Part shown: positions 1 through 4,932 of the stretch, piece after piece
Numbering within the stretch: the first letter of the stretch is position 1
How the letters are laid out: every line of letters starts with the position of its first letter
NCBI GenBank assembly: GCA_049437325.1
Contig: JBMTIM010000079.1
Coordinates: 1-7,632, forward strand
Direction: 5' to 3'
Source: UBA11606 sp049437325
GTDB taxonomy: Bacteria > Actinomycetota > Acidimicrobiia > Acidimicrobiales > Aldehydirespiratoraceae
DNA: 7,632 nucleotides
Translations under genes and position numbers: made by a program
The notes under the pieces: generated by a model
The model's input: the letters and a program-made list of their open reading frames with translations, nothing else
What the model was told of the DNA's origin: nothing
Databases searched by the model: none

Positions 1-113
1 TCGGCGGCGCGGCGGCCGGCGGCGCGGCATCGCAGGGCAGCGACAGCGCCGACGAGGAGCGAGCAACCGACGACGACGAACGCAGCGACGTGTCGGCGGC
101 GGCGGGTTCGCAT
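1..113 (-). CDS. N-terminal fragment of a leftward gene, probable membrane or secreted protein (partial)
   Basis: On the minus strand an ATG at 113-111 opens a frame that runs off the left edge without a stop (37 codons). The first residues are basic (MRTRRRRH), followed by a hydrophobic run of about 19 residues (positions 9-27) with small residues at its end, as expected of a signal peptide or N-terminal membrane anchor. Start choice is supported by a -10-like TACGGT at 125-120 on the minus strand, exactly 6 nt before the ATG, the same arrangement seen at several other genes here. A cysteine at residue 17 lies inside the hydrophobic run and is not in a convincing lipobox. A second minus-strand frame over the same bases is also open, from an ATG near 173, so the frame is not certain. 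The function cannot be told. Confidence 0.45.
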   Translation of the reverse strand, partial: MRTRRRRHVAAFVVVGCSLLVGAVAALRCRAAGRRAA

Positions 114-119
114 GCGACC

Positions 120-125
120 ACCGTA
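120..125 (-). promoter_or_regulatory. Putative -10 element (TACGGT) of the leftward partial gene
   Basis: Minus-strand TACGGT lies 6 nt before the ATG at 113. The spacing would place transcription initiation at or next to the start codon, giving a leaderless mRNA. No -35 hexamer is recognisable. The 100-bp divergent gap (114-213) holds this element, the MOSC -10 element and a perfect GC-only palindrome GCCGGCCGGC at 157-166, and nothing else I can interpret. Confidence 0.4.
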
Positions 126-196
126 GATGGGTCGGGCTTCGGCGGGCGCGGATCGTGCCGGCCGGCCGCCATCGAAGCGTCTCACCGTTGTTGGCG

Positions 197-206
197 ACGG
201 TACCCT
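197..206. promoter_or_regulatory. Putative -10 element of the MOSC gene (TACCCT), with a mirrored hexamer on the other strand
   Basis: TACCCT at 201-206 lies 7 nt before the MOSC ATG at 214 and fits a leaderless start. On the opposite strand the same TA pair (201-202) begins TACCGT (202-197), so the site ACGGTACCCT could be read in both directions. The leftward version would give a leader of about 80 nt for the partial gene, which also has its own closer -10 candidate. This is motif reading only. Confidence 0.4.
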
Positions 207-213
207 CCCCGAC

Positions 214-780
214 ATGGAGGCGACCGACGTCATACATCCGACCACGGAACAGCTGGAGGCTGCGCTCGAACACATCGCTGCGTCACCGGTCGACGGCGGC
301 ACCCTCGAACTCATCGTCCAACGTCCCGCAGAGGACGTGCGAGTCGTGGTGGTGGAGGGTGAGTTGCATCCCGACGAGGGGCTCGTGGGTGACAACTGGA
401 GTGCGCGTTGGTCGTCACGAACCGACCACGGCGGACCACATCCCGACATGCAGCTCAACCTGATGAACAGTCGGGTCTGCGAATTGGTTGCCGGGTCACC
501 TGAACGGATGCCGCTTGCAGGCGATCAGCTGATCGTCGACCTCGACCTGAGTGAGGTCAACATGCCGGCCTGGACCAGGCTCCAGATCGGCTCTGCCGTG
601 ATCGAGATCACCGACCAACCCCACAACGGGTGCGCCAAGTTCACCAAACGGTTCGGATTGGATGCCCACCGGTTCGTGAACTCCGAGCTTGGCAAAGAGC
701 TTCACCTGCGGGGTGTCAATGCCCGAGTCGTCACGCCCGGCACGATCCGATCGGGCGACACCATCATGAAGATCGACTGA
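214..780 (+). CDS. MOSC domain-containing protein
   Basis: This 188-residue protein consists mainly of one MOSC (molybdenum cofactor sulfurase C-terminal) domain. That fold carries sulfur or molybdenum cofactor ligands in MoCo sulfurases and in the YiiM and mARC proteins. The N-terminal 55 residues resemble the lead-in of stand-alone actinobacterial MOSC proteins, followed by EGLVGDNW (55-62), the HPDMQLN segment (76-82) and AGDQL-DLDLSE (102-114). The key region is QPHNGCAKF (135-143), containing the conserved MOSC cysteine, here C140. The C-terminal LRGVNARVV-PGTI-GD pattern also matches the family. The frame stays open upstream to an ATG at 127, but I chose the ATG at 214 because family similarity begins there and a -10-like TACCCT sits 7 nt before it. 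The EamA transporter follows after 6 bp, suggesting co-transcription. The substrate is unknown. Confidence 0.9.
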   Translation: MEATDVIHPTTEQLEAALEHIAASPVDGGTLELIVQRPAEDVRVVVVEGELHPDEGLVGDNWSARWSSRTDHGGPHPDMQLNLMNSRVCELVAGSPERMPLAGDQLIVDLDLSEVNMPAWTRLQIGSAVIEITDQPHNGCAKFTKRFGLDAHRFVNSELGKELHLRGVNARVVTPGTIRSGDTIMKID

Positions 781-786
781 TCGCCT

Positions 787-1677
787 GTGCCGCTCACCCG
801 TCGTTCCGGAGCGCTGGTGGTGCTCGCCGCCGGCACGGTGTTCAGCTTCGGCGCGTTGTTCTTTCGAGCGACCGATGACATCGATGCTTGGCAGTACCTG
901 ACATTTCGGGGTCTGGGTGCCGTCCTGATCGTCGGGCCCCTGCTGTGGTGGCAGAACCGGCGAGATCTCGGAGCGATCCGCCGCCGACTGCCGTGGCAAC
1001 ACGGGGTCGCAGGCATGCTCCTCGGCTCGATGATGATCAGCTTCATCATTTCGCTCACGCACACCGATGTTGCGTTCGTGCTGCTTTTCCAGGCTGCCGC
1101 ACCGATCTCGGCTGCGATCTTCAGTTGGCTGCTGCTGCGGGAGCGTCTCGATCCCAAGGCTGCAATCGCCACAGTGACGACGATCGTCGGCGTCGTCATC
1201 ATGGTGTCCTCTGGCCTTGATTCGGGTATCGGTTGGGCAATCCTGATCGTGTCGGTGATCCCCGTTGGCCTGGGGGTGTACTCCACACTCATCCGAGCGG
1301 GCGCAGACGGTGACCCGTTGGTGCCGGTCGTTATCGCAGGGGGTACCTGTGCGATCGCCGGTTCGGTCGTCTCACTGCTCGGCGAGGGACTCGGTGTGTC
1401 GCTGCGTGATCTCGTCATTGGTGTGCTCGCCGGTGCACTGCTCATTGGGGTGCCGTTGCCCTTCTTCAACTGGGCGCAGCGTGCTGTGCCGGCACCGGAT
1501 GCCACGCTGTTGCTCATGTCGGAGATCGTGCTCGGGCCGATCTGGGTCTGGCTTGCGTTCGACGAGACGCCGGAGACGGCCACACTGATCGGCGGTGTTC
1601 TGATTCTTGGGGCAGTGGTGTGGCTCACCGTGCAGGCATCCACCGATCAAGGCGAGGTGAGAACCAGCCGAGGCTAG
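787..1677 (+). CDS. EamA family (DMT superfamily) transporter
   Basis: A 296-residue inner-membrane protein with about ten predicted hydrophobic segments in two repeats, the architecture of EamA/RhaT-type drug/metabolite transporters that export amino acids, metabolites or drugs. Repeat 1 covers about residues 8-142 and ends in the family-typical stretch LLLRERLDPKAA (116-127) followed by a helix; repeat 2 covers about 147-284. The length is normal for the family. It starts with GTG 6 nt after the MOSC stop codon; there is no TAnnnT element just upstream, so it is probably translated from the MOSC transcript. Its TAG stop shares the tetranucleotide CTAG (1674-1677) with the stop of the convergent DUF5655 gene. 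The substrate cannot be deduced; pairing with a MOSC protein does not define it. Confidence 0.9.
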   Translation: MPLTRRSGALVVLAAGTVFSFGALFFRATDDIDAWQYLTFRGLGAVLIVGPLLWWQNRRDLGAIRRRLPWQHGVAGMLLGSMMISFIISLTHTDVAFVLLFQAAAPISAAIFSWLLLRERLDPKAAIATVTTIVGVVIMVSSGLDSGIGWAILIVSVIPVGLGVYSTLIRAGADGDPLVPVVIAGGTCAIAGSVVSLLGEGLGVSLRDLVIGVLAGALLIGVPLPFFNWAQRAVPAPDATLLLMSEIVLGPIWVWLAFDETPETATLIGGVLILGAVVWLTVQASTDQGEVRTSRG

Positions 1678-2084
1678 GAACCGTCGTATGCCTCGGTCAG
1701 AAGCGCCTGGAGTGCATCGTCGTAGTCGTCGGGGTGGCGCAGGTTGGCGACGTGCCAGAACCGGGGACCGTTGGCCACGACCTTTCGGGTGATCACCGGG
1801 TGAACCGCTCGTCGTCGAAGGTTGAAGCCGAGCGCAACCCATTTGTCCCTGGAACGGAACTCGGCGAACTTCCTGGGGTTTTTCAAGAAGATCCCAACCG
1901 ATACGACATCGGCATGAACGGGACCCAGGGTCTCGAGATGGGCGATCACGACATCCCAGATCGGCCGCTCATGGTCGGGTCCGGTTGCGAAGTAGCTGTC
2001 GAGCGTGAGACCGGGAGCACAGTCATGGCCTTGCTGTTGTCGAGCAAACAATCGGTTGCACTCGGGGCAGGTCCACGCGTCCAT
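1674..2084 (-). CDS. DUF5655 domain-containing protein with N-terminal zinc knuckle
   Basis: A 136-residue cytoplasmic protein of unknown function. The N-terminus has a compact metal-binding pattern CPEC (6-9) followed by H20 and C22, likely binding one zinc ion. The rest matches the DUF5655 style: a YF motif (31-32) and a helix from about 40 to 53, then SVGIFLKNPRKFAEFR (62-77) with basic residues, a KWVALGFNLRR strand (81-91), and a C-terminal HVANLRHPDDYDDAL helix (111-125). The zinc knuckle plus DUF domain suggests nucleic-acid or protein binding, but that is inference. The ATG at 2084 leaves only 35 bp to the divergent PuuD-like gene. A weak -10 candidate, CATGAT (2096-2091), lies 6 nt before the start. 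The stop codon overlaps the EamA stop in the palindrome CTAG. Confidence 0.82.
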   Translation of the reverse strand: MDAWTCPECNRLFARQQQGHDCAPGLTLDSYFATGPDHERPIWDVVIAHLETLGPVHADVVSVGIFLKNPRKFAEFRSRDKWVALGFNLRRRAVHPVITRKVVANGPRFWHVANLRHPDDYDDALQALLTEAYDGS

Positions 2085-2090
2085 GGTGTC

Positions 2091-2096
2091 ATCATG
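2091..2096 (-). promoter_or_regulatory. Weak putative -10 element (CATGAT) of the DUF5655 gene
   Basis: Minus-strand CATGAT keeps the A at position 2 and the T at position 6 of a -10 hexamer and ends 6 nt before the ATG at 2084. It lacks the leading T, so it is the weakest member of the set in this window. An alternative is TACGAG (2107-2102), which shares its TA with the divergent PuuD-like -10 element but lacks the final T. Confidence 0.25.
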
Positions 2097-2105
2097 TCCC
2101 GCTCG

Positions 2106-2111
2106 TAGCCT
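2106..2111 (+). promoter_or_regulatory. Putative -10 element (TAGCCT) of the PuuD-like gene
   Basis: TAGCCT ends 8 nt before the ATG at 2120, so transcription would begin at or within two bases of the start codon. The 35-bp gap to the divergent DUF5655 gene has to hold both promoters. Confidence 0.4.
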
Positions 2112-2120
2112 GAGCGCTCA
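2111..2120. promoter_or_regulatory. Perfect 10-bp palindrome at the PuuD-like start
   Basis: TGAGCGCTCA is a perfect palindrome that begins on the last base of the putative -10 element and ends on the A of the start codon. Its position over the predicted transcription start would suit a repressor half-site pair, but 10-bp palindromes also occur by chance and no regulator is identified. Confidence 0.25.
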
Positions 2121-2854
2121 TGGCGCCATTGATCGGCATCACCGGAGAACAGAAACCGGCGTCGGCCCTCGTCGACGTCCTCGACGTGCTGCGGACACGC
2201 AACATCGATGTCTTTTACGGCGACTATGCCCGGGCGGTGGTAGCTGCCGGAGGGATGCCGGTGTGGGTCCCGATCGATGCGCCTCCTGCGGTGCTCGACC
2301 GTATCGACGGGCTGCTCCTGAGCGGGGGCGACGACATCGACCCGGGGGCGTACGGACATGAACCCCATCCGGCGCTCGGGACACCGAGCGTGCTGCGCGA
2401 CACCCAGGAACGAACGCTCTTGGAAGCCGCGCTTCGTGCTGAACTGCCGACGCTCGGGGTGTGTCGTGGCGTCCAACTGATCAACGTGCATCTGGGTGGC
2501 ACACTGCATCAGCATGTGCCGGCCCACACCGACACCGGCGTTCCGATCGATCAGGCGTTCCACCGCGTCCGCTTTGTCGATGGCAGTATCGGGCAGCAGG
2601 TGTACGGGGTCGAGGTCGATGTCAACTCGCTGCACCATCAGGGAATCGATCGCCTGGCCCCGGGCCTGCTCGCCAGTGGGGTGACGGTCGGTGGCCCCGA
2701 CGATGGACTGGTCGAAGCGGTCGAAGTGGTCGGGAAGCCGGTCCTTGCTGTCCAATGGCACCCCGAGATGACCGGACGGGTCGACCCGGCACTCCAGTGG
2801 CTCGTCGCCGCTGCCGGTGGCTCAGAAGCGGCTGGCGTCAACTCGAGCAGCTGA
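2120..2854 (+). CDS. Gamma-glutamyl-gamma-aminobutyrate hydrolase (PuuD) family, peptidase C26
   Basis: A 244-residue class I glutamine-amidotransferase-like hydrolase, close to the length of E. coli PuuD (about 254). Family features appear in order: the PLIGITGE start, YARAVVAAGGMPVWVP (37-52), the glycine-rich SGGDDIDP loop (68-75), the nucleophile elbow GVCRGVQLIN with catalytic C115, VNSLHHQ before a helix, and the AVQWHPE motif supplying H214 and E216 of the triad. PuuD cleaves gamma-glutamyl-GABA to glutamate and GABA in putrescine breakdown; relatives cleave other gamma-glutamyl amides. No other putrescine gene lies in the window, so the substrate is open. The last 17 bp overlap the 3' end of the convergent selO gene. 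A -10-like TAGCCT and a palindrome lie directly before the ATG, and no Shine-Dalgarno sequence is apparent. Confidence 0.92.
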   Translation: MAPLIGITGEQKPASALVDVLDVLRTRNIDVFYGDYARAVVAAGGMPVWVPIDAPPAVLDRIDGLLLSGGDDIDPGAYGHEPHPALGTPSVLRDTQERTLLEAALRAELPTLGVCRGVQLINVHLGGTLHQHVPAHTDTGVPIDQAFHRVRFVDGSIGQQVYGVEVDVNSLHHQGIDRLAPGLLASGVTVGGPDDGLVEAVEVVGKPVLAVQWHPEMTGRVDPALQWLVAAAGGSEAAGVNSSS

Positions 2855-4448
2855 GCATCGAGCAGCCGGGCCGGATCCGGGCCCAGTCGGGACGTTTCTG
2901 CGCGAACCGCTCCTTGCCGGGCTGCTCGTCGTACGGGTGCCGAAGCACCTCGAGGAGATCACCGATGAGCGCAGGGTCTCCGCTGTCGGCGTCGTCGATC
3001 GCCAACTGGGCGAGATAGTTCCGCAGCACGAACTTCGGGTTGACCGCATTCATCGCTGCGCCTCGAGCGTCATCGGTCTGGCCCTCCTCGCGAATGCGGG
3101 CCGTCCAGTCTCGCAACCATGCGGCGAGGAGGTCACGGGTATCACCGGTGCGTTGCGCCGGGTCGTAGTCGGCGTCTGCGACGGCGGCGAGACGCTCGTC
3201 GTCGGTTGCCTCGCTCGATGTCGGAACTCGTGCGAGGCAACGGAAAAAGATCGTCATGTCGGTCTCGATCGTGGGCAGGTGGTCGAGAAGTGCATGGATC
3301 AGGCTCGGATCACGCGCTGCATCGAAGCGGGCGATCCCCAACTTCTCGGCCATCATGCGGGGCCAGGCGTGGTTGAAGACATCGACGTAGGCCGTCAACG
3401 CCTCCTGCAGCGGTTCGGCATCGCCGACCAACGGGTAGATGGCGTTTGCGAGCTGAGTGACGTTCCACTGCCCGATGTGCGGCTGGGCACCGAAGCGGTA
3501 CCGCTTGAATTGGCGATCGGTGGTGTTCGGTGTCCAACCGGGGTCGTAATCCTCGAGCCAGCCGTAGGGCCCGTAGTCGATCGTGAGCCCGTGGATCGAC
3601 ATGTTGTCGGTGTTCATCACGCCGTGGACGAAGCCCACCCGCTGCCAGTGGACGATCATGTCGGCGGTACGGCGAGCGACCTCGGCGAACCAGGCCACGT
3701 AGTCCTCGGCCGTGAACCCCGAGGTTCGGCCGTCGGCGATATCGGGAAAGTGCAGCCCGATCGTGTGGTCGGCCAGTGCGCGCAGCAGATCGGTGTCGTC
3801 GCGCGACATCGGCAGTTCGAAGTTCCCGAAGCGAATGAACGACGGTGCCACCCGACACACGACTGCGCCGTGTTCCCACTCGGGGTTGCCGTCGTAGAAC
3901 ATGTCGCGCATCACACGGTCGCCGGTGGTGGCGAGACTGAGGGCTCTCGTGGTCGGGACCCCGAGGTGAAACATCGCTTCGCTGCACAGGAACTCGCGAA
4001 CCGAGCTTCGCAGCACAGCGAGGCCGTCGGCGGTTCGGCTGTAGGGCGTCGGCCCGGCACCCTTGAGTTGCAGCGTGTGTCGAACGCCGGCCTCGGTGAC
4101 GATTTCACCGAGCGCGATCGCCCGTCCGTCACCGAGTTGGCCCGCCCAGTTGCCGAACTGATGTCCGCCGTAGCATGCGGCGTAGGGCTCCATGGCGTCG
4201 AGGGTGGCGTTTCCGGAAAACACCTGCAGGAACTCGTCGGTGTCGGCGACCTCTGTTGCCAGTCCGAGGTCGGCCAAGACTTCGGCTGAATACGCAAGCA
4301 GCTGCGGCGAGGAGGTCGGAGTTGGATCGACACGGCTGAATGCGGCGTGGTGCACCTGGCGGGGTTGGTTCAGGTCCACCGGATCGCCCGGGAGGTCGTC
4401 GGTGAAGCGATTGTCGAAGGTGAGGTCTTCGAGGGCGAGCACCACCAC
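2838..4448 (-). CDS. selO: Protein adenylyltransferase SelO (YdiU family)
   Basis: A 536-residue SelO pseudokinase-fold enzyme, which transfers AMP from ATP to Ser/Thr/Tyr of target proteins and in E. coli is linked to redox stress and glutathionylation. Numbering from GTG 4448: GHQFGNWAGQLGDGRA (95-110), LKGAG with ATP-binding K129, E152, HGVMNTDNMS with presumed base D281 and metal ligand N282, and DYG with D291. The K-to-E spacing (23) and D-to-D spacing (10) match the published Pseudomonas syringae residues K113/E136 and D252/D262. The protein ends SCSS, with C534 third from the end, where vertebrate SELO has selenocysteine; the codon is TGC, so this is a cysteine form. The activation-loop cysteine of E. 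coli SelO appears to be Pro (P307). Three tandem GTGs (4448, 4445, 4442) make the start ambiguous; a -10-like TAGGCT 6 nt before 4445 favours that one. It is divergent from ridA. Confidence 0.95.
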   Translation of the reverse strand: MVVLALEDLTFDNRFTDDLPGDPVDLNQPRQVHHAAFSRVDPTPTSSPQLLAYSAEVLADLGLATEVADTDEFLQVFSGNATLDAMEPYAACYGGHQFGNWAGQLGDGRAIALGEIVTEAGVRHTLQLKGAGPTPYSRTADGLAVLRSSVREFLCSEAMFHLGVPTTRALSLATTGDRVMRDMFYDGNPEWEHGAVVCRVAPSFIRFGNFELPMSRDDTDLLRALADHTIGLHFPDIADGRTSGFTAEDYVAWFAEVARRTADMIVHWQRVGFVHGVMNTDNMSIHGLTIDYGPYGWLEDYDPGWTPNTTDRQFKRYRFGAQPHIGQWNVTQLANAIYPLVGDAEPLQEALTAYVDVFNHAWPRMMAEKLGIARFDAARDPSLIHALLDHLPTIETDMTIFFRCLARVPTSSEATDDERLAAVADADYDPAQRTGDTRDLLAAWLRDWTARIREEGQTDDARGAAMNAVNPKFVLRNYLAQLAIDDADSGDPALIGDLLEVLRHPYDEQPGKERFAQKRPDWARIRPGCSMLSCSS

Positions 4449-4451
4449 CTC

Positions 4452-4461
4452 AGCCTACGCT
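4452..4461. promoter_or_regulatory. Compact bidirectional promoter core between selO and ridA
   Basis: The ten bases AGCCTACGCT read TACGCT rightward (4456-4461) and TAGGCT leftward (4457-4452), sharing the TA at 4456-4457. TACGCT ends 6 nt before the ridA ATG at 4468 and TAGGCT ends 6 nt before the selO GTG at 4445, so the two starts are equidistant, 10 bases either side of the shared TA. Both genes would be transcribed leaderless from one symmetric -10 site. No -35 hexamer is recognisable, and any upstream contacts would lie inside the other gene's coding sequence. This is inferred from motifs only. Confidence 0.5.
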
Positions 4462-4467
4462 CACCAC

Positions 4468-4851
4468 ATGCGCAAGCCGTTGACGAGCAGGGCAGCCAGT
4501 GCTGTCGGGCCCTACAGCCATGGGATCGTGAGCGACCCGTTCGTTGTGCTGTCGGGGCAGACGCCACTCGATGCATCGACGGGTGAGCTCGTCGGCGGGG
4601 GAGTGAGTGCTCAGACCCGGCAGTGCTTCGCGAACCTTTTCGCGGTGCTCGCCGACGCCGGACTCGATGCGTCCGATGTGGTGAAGGTCAACGTCTATCT
4701 CACCGACATGCGCGACTTCGACGCCATGAACGACGCCTATGCCGAGCACTTCGACGAGCCGTACCCGGCGCGAACCACGGTTGGCGTTGCCGCCCTTCCG
4801 CTCGGTGCTGCGGTCGAGATCGAGTTGATGGCTCGCCGACGCGGGGACTGA
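4468..4851 (+). CDS. ridA: RidA family protein (reactive enamine/imine deaminase)
   Basis: A 127-residue RidA/YjgF/UK114 protein. RidA hydrolyses reactive enamine and imine intermediates such as 2-aminoacrylate, released by PLP-dependent dehydratases, protecting PLP enzymes; it works as a cytoplasmic trimer. Family signatures: GPYSHG with Y16, VVLSGQTP (26-33), DVVKVNVYLTDMRDF (70-84), the active-site arginine in YPARTTVGV (R102, matching E. coli R105), and VEIELMA with E117 matching E120. With the arginine kept, it belongs to the active class rather than the Arg-less Rid subfamilies. The frame stays open upstream as far as 4192, but that part is the reverse of selO; the ATG at 4468 gives the normal length and has a -10-like TACGCT 6 nt before it. 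It converges on the carboxypeptidase gene across 81 bp. Confidence 0.93.
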   Translation: MRKPLTSRAASAVGPYSHGIVSDPFVVLSGQTPLDASTGELVGGGVSAQTRQCFANLFAVLADAGLDASDVVKVNVYLTDMRDFDAMNDAYAEHFDEPYPARTTVGVAALPLGAAVEIELMARRRGD

Positions 4852-4866
4852 CGAGGTGAAACGGCT

Positions 4867-4886
4867 CGAGGCCGGACCTCGGTCCG
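4867..4886. terminator. Possible hairpin downstream of ridA (alternative stems)
   Basis: Fifteen bases past the ridA stop, two mutually exclusive 5-bp stems overlap: CGAGG (4867-4871) with CCTCG (4877-4881), and CGGAC (4873-4877) with GTCCG (4882-4886) around a CTCG tetraloop. Neither is followed by a T-run, so if it ends transcription it is a weak or U-tract-free type. Confidence 0.25.
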
Positions 4887-4900
4887 TGCACCTACCGCAG

Positions 4901-4925
4901 CGGCGTCGCAGGGCGAGGGACGCCG
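4901..4925. terminator. Possible bidirectional terminator hairpin between ridA and the carboxypeptidase gene
   Basis: CGGCGTC (4901-4907) and GACGCCG (4919-4925) form a perfect 7-bp GC-rich stem around an 11-base loop, in the 81-bp gap between two convergent genes and 7 bp from the carboxypeptidase stop. The location fits a shared terminator; the lack of T-tracts on either side lowers confidence. Confidence 0.35.
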
Positions 4926-4932
4926 ACGGGGT

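Noticed and set aside
188..193. TTGTTG as a -35 element for the MOSC gene
   Set aside because: It is only 7 bp from the -10 candidate, far short of the usual 16-19 bp.
127..213. Earlier ATG for the MOSC protein
   Set aside because: The extra 29 residues show no family similarity and would put the -10-like TACCCT inside the coding region; it remains possible but less likely.
702..1643. 313-residue minus-strand frame opposite EamA, rich in Ser, Thr and Pro
   Set aside because: Low-complexity composition typical of antisense frames; the EamA protein on the plus strand is unambiguous.
1946..2761. 271-residue minus-strand frame opposite the PuuD-like gene
   Set aside because: The plus strand has an intact catalytic triad and family motifs; the reverse frame has none and would also overlap the DUF5655 start.
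2838..2849. Selenocysteine at the SelO C-terminus
   Set aside because: The third-from-last codon is TGC (Cys), and the TGA at 2840-2838 is a normal stop after SCSS.
2868..2884. GC-rich inverted repeat (GGGCC...GGCCC) just past the PuuD-like stop as a terminator
   Set aside because: Only 5 bp of stem, no T-tract, and fully inside selO coding sequence (Arg-Pro-Gly codons), so it is probably compositional.
2817..4289. 490-residue open frame on the plus strand opposite selO
   Set aside because: It is the reverse of a clear SelO gene in GC-rich DNA, where antisense stops are rare; its translation shows no recognisable family and its composition looks like a shadow.
4192..4467. 92-residue N-terminal extension of RidA
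   Set aside because: It is the antisense of selO; RidA proteins are about 125-130 residues and the ATG at 4468 gives exactly that.
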